Shown: piece after piece, positions 43,293 through 52,608 of the stretch | Numbering within the stretch: the stretch's first letter is position 1 | How the letters are laid out: each line of letters begins with the position of its first letter | DNA from: Ancylobacter sp. SL191 | Lineage (GTDB): Bacteria; Pseudomonadota; Alphaproteobacteria; Rhizobiales; Xanthobacteraceae | DNA: 64,000 nt | Direction: 5' to 3' | NCBI RefSeq assembly: GCF_026625645.1 | Contig: NZ_CP113056.1 | Span: 3,447,001-3,511,000, forward strand | The notes under the pieces: model-generated | The model's input: only the letters and a program-made list of their open reading frames with translations | The model's database searches: none | What the model was told of the DNA's origin: nothing | Made by a program: the position numbers and the translations under genes

Positions 43293-44234
43293 ATGTCCAG
43301 GCCCTTTTGTGTCCTTATGGGCTTGACGCTTCTTGTGGCCGATGCGGGACTGGCACAGACCCAGTCGACGAACCAGGTCACCTGGGAGCAACTCGCCAAC
43401 GACAATAAATTATTCCTGTCATACGCCAACAAAACGCTGAAATGGGAAGAGCCGACGGAACCCTTCAGGATCGTCGGGCCGATCTACTTCGTGGGGACCG
43501 AGGGCCTGGGGGTTTTTCTGTTTGCCACGGCGCAGGGGCATATTCTGATGAATACGGGTATGCCCTCATCGGGACCGATGATCGTCGACTCCATTCGAAA
43601 GCTTGGCTTCAGGCCGGAAGATATCAAGATCCTGATCAACGCCCACGCCCATATCGATCATGCCGGGGCGTTCGCCTTCATCAAGAGGCTGACCGGAGCG
43701 CAGCTGGCCGTCATGAAGGATGATGTCGCGGCCATGGAGAGCGGCGACCGCGACGATTTCAAGTATCGCAACGATCTGGCCTACGAAGGCGTGAAAGTGG
43801 ACCGTGTCCTGCGCGACGGCGACGTCATCAAGCTGGGCGACGTGCTTCTCACCGCCTATCACACGCCCGGCCACACCCGCGGCGCCACCACATGGATCGC
43901 GAACCTGGTGGTCGACGGCAAGGCCTATGTTGTGGCGTTTCCGGACGGTGCGGGTTTCAATCCCGGCTACCGCGTGGCGAAAGACCCGTCGTACCCCGGC
44001 ATCGCGGAGGACTTCCGCAAGACGCACCATATGCTGGAGATGCTCAAGCCGGATATCTGGCTGGCCCAGCACAACGAATATTACGGCTTTCAAGCCAAGC
44101 GAAAGCGTGCGGAGACGGAGGGCGTAACCGTCTGGATCGATCCGGAGGGCTACAGGCGCTTCATCGCCAGCAAGAAGCGTGCGTTTGAAGACGAGGTGGA
44201 CGATGAACTCGGCGCCAGCAGCCCGCCGAAGTGA
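43293..44234 (+). CDS. metallo-beta-lactamase-fold hydrolase, subclass B3-like, exported
   Basis: The 313-residue protein has a signal peptide (residues 1-21). Its zinc ligands follow the B3 pattern H-x-H-x-D-H: His118, His120, Asp122, His123 in NAHAHIDHAGAF, His194 in HTPGHTRGATTW and His260 in LAQHNEYYGF. Other B3-like features are LGFRPEDIKILI and FNPGYRVAKDPSYPGIAEDF. The C-terminus is about 45 residues longer than typical B3 enzymes. Beta-lactam hydrolysis is possible but not shown; B3 relatives include lactonases and other esterase-like hydrolases. It shares direction with the barrel gene, and an AraC regulator is convergent. Confidence 0.85.
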   Translation: MSRPFCVLMGLTLLVADAGLAQTQSTNQVTWEQLANDNKLFLSYANKTLKWEEPTEPFRIVGPIYFVGTEGLGVFLFATAQGHILMNTGMPSSGPMIVDSIRKLGFRPEDIKILINAHAHIDHAGAFAFIKRLTGAQLAVMKDDVAAMESGDRDDFKYRNDLAYEGVKVDRVLRDGDVIKLGDVLLTAYHTPGHTRGATTWIANLVVDGKAYVVAFPDGAGFNPGYRVAKDPSYPGIAEDFRKTHHMLEMLKPDIWLAQHNEYYGFQAKRKRAETEGVTVWIDPEGYRRFIASKKRAFEDEVDDELGASSPPK

Positions 44235-44374
44235 AAGATGGGCGTCTCCCGCTGCGGTCCGCCCGGAGTGCGATCGATCGGATCAAAGACATCTGATTGG
44301 CGGGTCGACCTCACCTTGATCGGGAGAGATGCGTGATCCGATCAACGTGGCTGCAGGCGGGGCCGACGCATGCT

Positions 44375-45415
44375 CTAGCACCCGGGGTTCGCGCCGGAGC
44401 GCCGGAACGCATTCGGCGTTGTCTTTGTCCAGCGCTTGAAGGCGTAACGAAACGCTCCGGGGTCGCTGAACCCCAGCAAGGCCGCAATGGTCTCCACGGT
44501 CAGGCGGGTGTCGCGCAAGTAGCTGATGGCGGTTTGTGCGCGCAGATCGTCGATCAGCGCACGATAGGACGTGTTCTCCTCCTGCAGCCGCCGCCTGAGC
44601 GACCTCGGACTGAGGCCGAGCTGACGGGCGAGCGTTTTCGCGCCCGGCGGGGATTCGAGAGTTCCAAGCAGCACTTGGCGCACCTTGCCGGCGACGCCCA
44701 TGTTCTGCTCGAGCTCGGTCAGCAAGTCGTTACAAATTTGCGCGACGTGTGCATAGGTGACGGAATTGCCGAGGGCCGGCTTCTTGTCGAGCCATTCGAC
44801 CGGGAACAACAATCTGTTTTTCGGCTGCTCGTAGAGAATTTCGCAGCCAAATTGTTCGGCAAGACGCGCGCCTGAGATGGGCCTCCGCGCCTGTAATTGC
44901 ACCTGCGTAAGACAGAAGTCCGCACCCATAACATCACGATGGGCGCAAAGAAGCGCGCTGAATTGTAGTTCTATGATGAAATCACGCAAGGCGTCGTCGA
45001 GAGACGTGAACGGAAGCACCGTGATGCACCAGATTGCCAACGCGTCCTGCTCTTCGAACGTCACATCCACGAGCGGCGCCGTCAACTGATAGTATTGTTG
45101 GGAAAACGCGACCGTCTGTCGAAAATCGGTCCCGCTCAGCAGTGCGAGGCCATAGATCCCGAATGTCGAAACGTGAAAATTTGACCCGACCTCGAACGCG
45201 AAACTGGGGTTCTGGCTGAATTTCAATGCGTTTTTGTACGACTGAAGGATCTGATTAACCGATACCTTGGTCATGGGAGACGTCAGTTCGGCTTCCGAGA
45301 TGCGGATTCCCTGGAGCGCCGCCTGCAGCGGAACCCCTTCGGCCTTCAGACAATCGACGATCTTGCCGATCTTAAAGACCGAATACACATTATCGTCGGG
45401 ATCAATTGCAAACAT
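44375..45415 (-). CDS. AraC-family regulator with arabinose-binding-like N-domain (OruR/ArgR type)
   Basis: The 346-residue protein has an N-terminal effector domain of about 210 residues (VYSVFKIGKIVDCLKAEGV, then the FGIYGLALLSGTDFRQTV block) and a C-terminal double HTH: AKTLARQLGLSPRSLRRRLQ and VETIAALLGFSDPGAFRYAFKRWTKTTP. The start at 45415 has a strong site (GGAGGGAGC) directly upstream. It is convergent with the B3-like hydrolase, 140 nt away, and may regulate the barrel-hydrolase operon. Confidence 0.9.
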   Translation of the reverse strand: MFAIDPDDNVYSVFKIGKIVDCLKAEGVPLQAALQGIRISEAELTSPMTKVSVNQILQSYKNALKFSQNPSFAFEVGSNFHVSTFGIYGLALLSGTDFRQTVAFSQQYYQLTAPLVDVTFEEQDALAIWCITVLPFTSLDDALRDFIIELQFSALLCAHRDVMGADFCLTQVQLQARRPISGARLAEQFGCEILYEQPKNRLLFPVEWLDKKPALGNSVTYAHVAQICNDLLTELEQNMGVAGKVRQVLLGTLESPPGAKTLARQLGLSPRSLRRRLQEENTSYRALIDDLRAQTAISYLRDTRLTVETIAALLGFSDPGAFRYAFKRWTKTTPNAFRRSGANPGC

Positions 45416-45658
45416 GCTCCCTCCATGAAAGTTGGATGGCTGATGCTGGCGCATTTGGCCGCTTTTTGCAGGATGCTGGCCACCATACGGCTTCTCTTCC
45501 ATATCGGGTTTGGCCATGTTCAGCCACCAGCGTGTTTGCCGCCGGCAGCAGTCGCGGCCACCGCCCGGCCCGGCCGCCCCTCATTTGCGATCACGGCAAA
45601 CCACTGACCGTCACCCTGAATACTTACCCGCCTTAACTGATGCTAAGTCGAGCTGCCA

Positions 45659-46690
45659 ATGGACGAAGACCTCTTGCTAAGGGACGAAAGGAGGAGGGCT
45701 CGCCCTGAGGCCGCGTGTAATGATGTTGAGGCATCGGAGGCTGGGTCAATCGCGGTTGCGGCGAAGCTTGACGCCAGGTCTCTCCAAGTCCCCCTGCGGC
45801 GGGGCGCCCGGAGGCCCAACCGAACGGGCGCAAGCCTGCCCGAGATCAGACGTCTCCTGTCGAGGACGTGGCAGTTCCTGCTTGCACAGCGCACGGACGA
45901 TGCCAATGAGCTGATCGACCATATCGAGCTGCAGATCGATGGTCTTCCAACTCTGGCCGCGAGGCGGCTCACGGAGGCGACACACCTGCTGCGGGCTGTG
46001 AGCCTAGCGTTCGATGATCATTGGCTTGCGGCCTACACCATGGCGCAGGTGCATATGGACCGCAATGGAGCGCCCAAGGGCGCCGCCCGGACCCTCTACA
46101 AAATAGGATTGTGGAAGCTCATGCGCCAGCAGGCGTTCCAGGCCGCGTCAAGCCAGTGGCCTGGGAATGGCTGTTCGCGTTCCGAGGCCACTGCCGCGGG
46201 GTTCGATCTGTCCATAGAGGCCGCTTTTGCGATCGATCAGCTCCGATTGACGACCGCCAAGCGCCTGGCGACCCACGCATGCGGGATGTTTCAGGCGTCC
46301 CAAGCCAGCCGAACCGACGCCGCGGAGGGGCTTATCCTGCTCCCGCTCTCTCTCATCGCTCTTGTGCATTATGAGCAGGGCGACCTCCATGACGCTGAGC
46401 GGCTGATTGGCGACCGCTTGCCCCTGGTAGACGCCGAGAGCTCGATCGAAAGCGCGCTGCGCTGCTATCTGGTGCTTGCGCGCATTGCGCGGCACCGGAT
46501 GCATTATGATCTTGCGGGGATCTTGCTGAGCCGCGGCGAGGCCCTTGGCGAAAGACGGGGGTGGCCACGCCTCGCTCTGGCGTGCATGGCCGAGAAAGTC
46601 TCATGCCTTCTTGAGATTGGCAGGCGTGAGGAAGCCCGGCTGTGTCTCGAGCGGTGTGACCGCTATATCGAGGCGTCCGCGAGGGTATGA
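45659..46690 (+). pseudogene. MalT-like LuxR regulator, 3' truncated by IS insertion
   Basis: The 343-residue frame is a helical MalT-type TPR region: LIDHIELQIDGLPTLAARR, FDLSIEAAFAIDQLRLTTAKR, HYEQGDLHDAERLIGDRLP and RCYLVLARIARHRMHYDLA, ending GRREEARLCLERCDRYIEA. In relatives this region is followed by a LuxR helix-turn-helix, which is missing. The frame ends exactly where the IS left repeat begins, and its TGA stop is the first three bases of the IS (46688-46690). A DNA-binding function is therefore lost. The N-terminal 50 residues are Arg-rich and may contain a wrong start. Confidence 0.75.
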
Positions 46691-46737
46691 ACCGCCCCGG
46701 CTTTGCCGGAGGCCCCAACTCCTGAGAGGATGGGGCT

Positions 46738-47969
<1,232 letters not shown>

Positions 47970-48005
47970 CTTAAACCAAATGGCCTCCGGTGAAGCCGGG
48001 GCGGT

Positions 48006-48641
48006 TCACCAGGCCTCATAGAAGGTGTTCTGGCAGTACGCGGCATTCTTGCTGGTGAGCTTCACCGTCTTGACGAATAGCGTGCCCGGATCGGCAGCCT
48101 GCTTGAGCAGCACCCGGCGGTGCCGGTCGATATAGGCCTCGAGATAGTGATAGAGGCCGCCGAGGTGCGGCAGGATCAGCCGGAACGGCTTGCTGCCAAA
48201 GAAGGACGAGTTCGCGTTCTTGAAGGCGACGGAGGGGATGAGCACTTCCCATCCCTGGTCGCGCCCGCTCCAGCGCAGCTCGCCACGCTTCATCTCGACG
48301 AGGCGGCGCTCAGAGGTTGGTGGCCGGCCGCGAGGACAGACGAGGAGCTGACGCAGGTTCTTCTGCCGCAGCCCGAGATGCAGACCGAGCCGCAGCATGA
48401 GGAAAGCCCGCACCGCCTCGGCCGCGGCGCGCGGGTAACGGTTCTCGTCCGGCATCAGCCGCAGGATCTCCTCGGTGATCTCCCGATGCCAACGCAGGAA
48501 GTGCGGATGCGGACGCTCAAATGCCCGTTGCGGCGCAATGGCGCGTCCGCTCCGATTGATGAAGGCGCACACGCCACCTCCAACCTCGCCCACGCTGCCG
48601 CGCAGGTGATGTCTGAGATCGTCGCGGTTTCGGTTTCGTTC
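48006..48641 (-). pseudogene. tyrosine-type site-specific integrase fragment, cut by the IS
   Basis: The minus-strand frame is open from 48641 (after a TAG) to the IS end. It encodes NRDDLRHHLRGSVGE, ERPHPHFLRWHREITEEIL, LGLHLGLRQKNLRQLLVCPR, VAFKNANSSFFG and KNAAYCQNTFYEAW. I recall these blocks from large (about 650-residue) integrase-like proteins of Rhizobiales islands. The C-terminal catalytic part (R-H-R-Y) is missing because the IS begins directly after Trp; the upstream N-terminal portion is also absent. It is a leftover of an integrated element. Confidence 0.7.
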
Positions 48642-48667
48642 CTAACCTCGGAGGATACAATCGCTCA

Positions 48668-49507
48668 CTATGCGAAGCTGGTTGAGCGCGAAAGTGCCTC
48701 CCATGCGCTGATTTCGTCGCGCATGCGATCGAGTTTCTGTTCGACCAGCCCCAGCGCGTCCGCTCCGAGGAACAGCCTCACGGGCGGGTTCTCGGCATCG
48801 ACCAGAGCGAGCAACGCCTGAGCAGCCTTGTCCGGGTCGCCGGGTTGATTGCCGCTCTTGGACTGTCGTGCGGCGCGGACCGGGTCCATGACCGTGTCAT
48901 AGTCGGCAATGCTGCGCGGCGTGCGATCCATCGAGCGGCCGGCCCAATCGGTGCGGAATTGGCCGGGCGCGAGTGCGGTCACCCGAATTCCGAAGCTCCC
49001 CACTTCCTTGCCGAGCGCCTCGGACAGGCCTTCCAGCGCGAACTTGCTGCCACAATAGAAGCTGATCCCCGGCATGGTGATGAAGCCACCCATGGACGTG
49101 ACGTTGATGATATGGCCGCGACGCCGTGTGCGCATGCCCGGCAGCACCGCCTTGATCATCGCGACGGGCCCGAAGACGTTGGCGGCGAACTGGCGCTGAA
49201 GATCGTCCATGGACGATTCTTCCAGCACGCCCTCGTGCCCGTAACCCGCATTGTTCACCAGCACGTCGATGGGGCCGGCTTGCTGTTCGGCTGCGGCGAC
49301 AGCCGCCGGGATCGCGTCGAAATCGGTCACATCCAGCGTGACCGGGTGAGCGCGACCGGACGCGAGCGCGGCGAAGGCCTCGCCATCACCCTGCCGCCGC
49401 ACGGTGCCGACAACACGGTGACCGGCTTCGAGCGCGCCGAGGGCAAAGGCGCGCCCGAGTCCGGAACTGACGCCTGTGATGAGAAATGTCTTGGGGGTGG
49501 AAGCCAT
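48668..49507 (-). CDS. short-chain dehydrogenase/reductase
   Basis: The 279-residue classical SDR has the cofactor loop TGVSSGLGRAFA (residues 12-23), NNAGYG, and the active site Ser...Tyr-x3-Lys in FYCGSKFALEG with the upstream Ser in NVTSMGGF. Arg37-38 (TVRRQGD) after beta-2 suggests NADP(H). A long C-terminal extension is typical of the oxidoreductase group regulated by TetR repressors. It is divergent from a TetR gene with a perfect palindrome between them. Confidence 0.92.
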   Translation of the reverse strand: MASTPKTFLITGVSSGLGRAFALGALEAGHRVVGTVRRQGDGEAFAALASGRAHPVTLDVTDFDAIPAAVAAAEQQAGPIDVLVNNAGYGHEGVLEESSMDDLQRQFAANVFGPVAMIKAVLPGMRTRRRGHIINVTSMGGFITMPGISFYCGSKFALEGLSEALGKEVGSFGIRVTALAPGQFRTDWAGRSMDRTPRSIADYDTVMDPVRAARQSKSGNQPGDPDKAAQALLALVDAENPPVRLFLGADALGLVEQKLDRMRDEISAWEALSRSTSFA

Positions 49508-49533
49508 GATACAACTCCTGAAACGATCATATC

Positions 49534-49547
49534 TATATCATGATATA
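49534..49547. promoter_or_regulatory. palindromic operator between SDR and TetR genes
   Basis: TATATCATGATATA is a perfect 14-bp palindrome in the 48-nt divergent gap, close to both start codons (27 nt from SDR, 9 nt from tetR). The position and symmetry fit autorepression and SDR control by the TetR protein. Confidence 0.7.
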
Positions 49548-49555
49548 AACAGGCC

Positions 49556-50152
49556 ATGACAGGAAACAAGACCCAGGCAGCGCCGACCGCCGCGCGCGGC
49601 GAGCCGGTTCGCCAGCGTGTGTTGGACGCGGCGGAGCGGCTGCTGCGCCGGGGCAAGGCCGATTTCTCGATGCGCGACCTTGCCACCGAGGCCGGGGTGA
49701 GTTTCGCGACACCGTTCAATCAGTTCGGCAGCAAGGCGGCGATCATGCATGCCCTGTCGGGCCGGCGGATCGATACGATGGCCAAGCGCTTTGCCGATAT
49801 ATCGCCGCCGGCCGATGCTGCCGGCAGGGTCCTGCTGGCAATTGACACGGCGGTCCAGGTGATGCTGGAGGAACCGGAGATAAACCGCGTTGTGATGGGC
49901 TGGATCGGCACGGCCGGTCCTTCCCCAGGAAAGGTCCTGGCGCACTCCACGACCTTATGGGCGCTGGCGCTCGGCGCCGGGGAAGGCTTGGCCGGGGCGG
50001 ACAGGGAGCGCGCGCTGTGTTGTCTGCCGGAACAGCTCGCCTTCGCCTTTCGCGGGGTTCTGTCGTTCTGGACCGCCGGCGAACTGCGGGATGAGGAACT
50101 TACCTCGCAGGCAAGAGAAATGGCGAAGACGTTGCTTCTCGGATTCGCTTAA
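49556..50152 (+). CDS. TetR-family transcriptional regulator
   Basis: The 198-residue protein has the N-terminal HTH: RQRVLDAAERLLRRGKADFSMRDLATEAGVSFATPFNQFGSK in outline, with an Asn-Gln-Phe in place of the usual Tyr-Tyr/Tyr-Phe. The rest is an all-helical ligand-binding domain. The ATG is 48 nt from the divergent SDR gene. It probably represses that gene and itself at the palindrome 49534-49547. Effector unknown. Confidence 0.9.
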   Translation: MTGNKTQAAPTAARGEPVRQRVLDAAERLLRRGKADFSMRDLATEAGVSFATPFNQFGSKAAIMHALSGRRIDTMAKRFADISPPADAAGRVLLAIDTAVQVMLEEPEINRVVMGWIGTAGPSPGKVLAHSTTLWALALGAGEGLAGADRERALCCLPEQLAFAFRGVLSFWTAGELRDEELTSQAREMAKTLLLGFA

Positions 50153-50230
50153 CGGCCACAGTCTGCGATTTCACCACGTAAGCTGCCGCCGGGCCGCCAA
50201 GGCCGACCGGCAAGCAACATGCCCTACGCG

Positions 50231-50267
50231 TCGAGCGGTCATCCGCGATGGACGGATGACCGCTCGA
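50231..50267. repeat. 15-bp perfect inverted repeat, hairpin between convergent genes
   Basis: TCGAGCGGTCATCCG at 50231-50245 is mirrored at 50253-50267 with a 7-nt loop (CGATGGA). There is no T-run after it on either strand, so a classic terminator is not assured. It sits between tetR and the methyltransferase, next to an integrase remnant, and could be a terminator or an old site-specific-recombination arm. Confidence 0.65.
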
Positions 50268-50269
50268 AT

Positions 50270-50383
50270 TCAGATTTCGCCTCGCTCCGCTGGGAGAAAT
50301 GCATCCGCCACGTCGACACCAAGGCGCCGGATCGTATCCTCGATCCTGGAATGACGGTGCAGTATCTGGATCGCACGGATATT
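50270..50383 (-). pseudogene. C-terminal remnant of a tyrosine integrase
   Basis: The minus-strand frame encodes NIRAIQILHRHSRIEDTIRR then LGVDVADAFLPAERGEI and stops. This closely follows the C-terminus of short integrases of the form N-L-R-A-V-Q-x-L-L-G-H-x-K-I-E-x-T-V-R-Y-L-G-V-D-V. Here the catalytic region is altered: LGH became HRH and the final Tyr is replaced (RRLGV instead of RYLGV). Only about 37 codons remain. It abuts the methyltransferase 3' end, overlapping it by 2 bases. Confidence 0.65.
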
Positions 50384-51041
50384 ACCCGTCGATGCGCATC
50401 GAGAGCTCAACGTCTTCGGCGAAGGGGGTCGAGAAGTAGCCGCCGCCCGGTTCACGTACGCGCTTGAGATAGTCGGGGCTGTGGTCGGCATTGTCAGCTA
50501 TGATAAGCGCGCCGGGCCGCAGGCGGCATTCGACCAGGCTTAGAATGTCCGGATAGAGCGCCTTGGCTCCGTCGAGCAGCAGCAGATCGATCGTTTCGGG
50601 AAGGTCTGCAGCAAGCGTCTCTAGCGCATCACCCTCGCGGATTTCGACGAGGTCGGTGAGACCACCTTGCCTTAGATGCTCCCGCGCGCGCTTGACCTTT
50701 GATGGCTCGAACTCGCTGGTGATCAGCCGTCCGCCGCCATTGTCGCGAAGTGCGGCGGCCAGGTGCAGGGTCGAGATGCCGAACGAGGTCCCGAACTCGA
50801 CAATCACTCGTGCCGAGTTGCTGCGCGCCAGCATGTAGAGCAGCAGACCAGTTTCCCGGGAGACCGGAAGCCAGGCATCCTTCAGGCGCCCATAGAGTTC
50901 GCGATAGCCGGTCCTGCTCCGCATCAGCCGCTCGCGCTCTTCGCGCGAGAACTCTGGGAGCGCGGGGTTCTTTGCCGCTTCAGCTTCCGAGAAGAGTCGG
51001 TCGAGCAGCGGCCCCAGCGGCGCGCCGGTTAGGGTGGTCAT
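50382..51041 (-). CDS. class I SAM-dependent O-methyltransferase-like protein
   Basis: The 219-residue protein has the SAM motif I VEFGTSFGISTLHLAAAL, motif II with acidic residue (LITSEFEPSKV), and IDLLLLDGAKALYPDIL with DNADHSPDY, the layout of catechol/caffeoyl-CoA O-methyltransferase-like enzymes. Substrate unknown. It is divergent from a TetR gene; a palindrome lies between. The 3' end adjoins an integrase remnant, so the natural C-terminus may have been replaced. Confidence 0.87.
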   Translation of the reverse strand: MTTLTGAPLGPLLDRLFSEAEAAKNPALPEFSREERERLMRSRTGYRELYGRLKDAWLPVSRETGLLLYMLARSNSARVIVEFGTSFGISTLHLAAALRDNGGGRLITSEFEPSKVKRAREHLRQGGLTDLVEIREGDALETLAADLPETIDLLLLDGAKALYPDILSLVECRLRPGALIIADNADHSPDYLKRVREPGGGYFSTPFAEDVELSMRIDG

Positions 51042-51080
51042 GGGAAGTCTCCGGATGTTTCTTGCGTCGAAACAGAAAAT

Positions 51081-51093
51081 ACGAATAATTCGT
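51081..51093. promoter_or_regulatory. palindromic operator candidate between methyltransferase and TetR genes
   Basis: ACGAATAATTCGT is a perfect 13-bp palindrome around a central A in the 84-nt divergent gap. By analogy with divergent tetR pairs it is the probable operator for the TetR protein starting at 51126. Confidence 0.65.
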
Positions 51094-51125
51094 CGTGTTT
51101 CCTATTCGCGTTGCGGAGCAGCCCG

Positions 51126-51758
51126 GTGGCCGATCTGCCAAAGGTCCGGATTTCCTCGCGAAAGGAGCCGAAGCAGGCCCGCTCCAACGAACTGGTTTCG
51201 GCTATCCTGCAAGCGGCTGTTCAGGTTTTGGTGCAGGAAGGCGCGCGGCGCTTCACCACGGCGCGCGTGGCGGAGAAAGCCGGCGTCAGCGTCGGATCGC
51301 TCTATCAGTACTTCCCCAACAAGGCCGCGATCCTGTTCCGCCTCCAAAGTGACGAATGGCGGCAGACGACCGGCGTAATGACCGAAATCCTCGGCGACGC
51401 AGCCACACCGCCGCTCGACCGGCTAGGGAGACTGGTGCGCGCGTTCATCCTGTCGGAATGCGAGGAGGCAGCATTGCGCGTGGCACTCGCTGACGCGGCG
51501 CCGTTCTACCGCGACGCGAAAGAGACACGCGAAGCACGTGAGGCTGGAGCCCAGGTGTTTGACGCTTTCATGCAGGATGCGCTTCCCGAGGCTTCGGCGG
51601 AAACCCGACGATTGGCCATCGATCTGATCACGACCGCGATGAGCGCGGCCGGCAAGCAGTTCTCGTCAACGCCACGAAACACCGCCGAGATCGACGCCTA
51701 TGCCGCCGGATTGACCCGCATGTTTTGCGCTTATCTGCGCGATCTGCAACAGAACTGA
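51126..51758 (+). CDS. TetR-family transcriptional regulator (AcrR-like)
   Basis: The 210-residue protein has the HTH block QARSNELVSAILQAAVQVLV, FTTARVAEKAGVSVGSLYQYFPNKAAIL, which is textbook TetR, followed by a helical regulatory domain with a C-terminal TetR_C-like part. I chose the GTG at 51126, 8 nt after a GGAG, over the TTG at 51111. It is divergent from the methyltransferase gene, its likely target. Confidence 0.88.
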   Translation: MADLPKVRISSRKEPKQARSNELVSAILQAAVQVLVQEGARRFTTARVAEKAGVSVGSLYQYFPNKAAILFRLQSDEWRQTTGVMTEILGDAATPPLDRLGRLVRAFILSECEEAALRVALADAAPFYRDAKETREAREAGAQVFDAFMQDALPEASAETRRLAIDLITTAMSAAGKQFSSTPRNTAEIDAYAAGLTRMFCAYLRDLQQN

Positions 51759-51906
51759 GCCGCGAGGGTTTGGCTGCAGGACGAGCGCCCTTCTCCGCAT
51801 CCCAAAACTTCAATACTTTCATCGTCTTCCGCTTCTCTCCGCCAGGAGAATTGGCGGGAGAACGTCGGCATCAACCGGTACAGTCTCGGCGATCACATCA
51901 GCATCA

Positions 51907-52608
51907 TCATCGGTCGACCTTGCCCACACATATCCGACCGTCCTCGAAGTGCACGATGCGGTCGAACAGGTCGGTCGAGCGCGGATCATGTGTGATCACC
52001 AGCACGGCCGCACCCCGCGTGCCGGCGATGCGGCGGAAGATCTCCATCACCTGACGGCCGCGTACGCTGTCCAGCGCGGCCGTGGGCTCGTCGGCTAGGA
52101 TGAGCGGCGGAGCGTTGGCAAGCGCTCGCGCCACCGCCACACGTTGCTGCTCGCCGCCCGACAACTTCGCCGGCAGGTGATCGGCGCGATGTACGAGATC
52201 GAGCGCGGCAAGCAGCCGTCTTCCATGGGCGCGGGCATCGGCAGGGGCTACATCCGCGAGCTCAAGGCCCAGCGCGATATTCTCCACTGCTGACAGGAAA
52301 GGGATCAGATTCGCCTTCTGGAACACAAAGCCGATGCGCTTGCGGCGTATCTGGCGCAGCGAGTCGAGGTCGGCGTCGGCGTGGGAAACCCTCTCCCCCG
52401 CCAGCCAGACCTCGCCGGAGGTTGGATTCTCCAGAAGCCCAGCGAGCATCAAGAAGGTGCTCTTGCCCGAGCCGCTTGGCCCGAGGATGCCGACCAGCTC
52501 GCCAGCAGCAACGTCGAGCGAGACGCCGTCGAGCGCGCGTACCAGCCCGCCACCGGTGGCGTAGTGGCGTGAGAGCGAGCGCACCGAAAGCACGGGTGCG
52601 CCGCTCAC
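51907..52608 (-). CDS. ABC transporter ATPase (MacB/LolD-like)
   Basis: The 233-residue ATPase has Walker [10 protein letters not shown] (43-51), the Q-loop [17 protein letters not shown], signature [15 protein letters not shown] (149-163) and Walker [14 protein letters not shown]. It is of the 3.A.1.122-like class that works with FtsX-type permeases in mechanotransmission-type export. The start GTG at 52606-52608 overlaps the permease stop (GTGA). It is the last gene of the adaptor-permease-ATPase operon. Confidence 0.93.
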   Translation of the reverse strand: MSGAPVLSVRSLSRHYATGGGLVRALDGVSLDVAAGELVGILGPSGSGKSTFLMLAGLLENPTSGEVWLAGERVSHADADLDSLRQIRRKRIGFVFQKANLIPFLSAVENIALGLELADVAPADARAHGRRLLAALDLVHRADHLPAKLSGGEQQRVAVARALANAPPLILADEPTAALDSVRGRQVMEIFRRIAGTRGAAVLVITHDPRSTDLFDRIVHFEDGRICVGKVDR

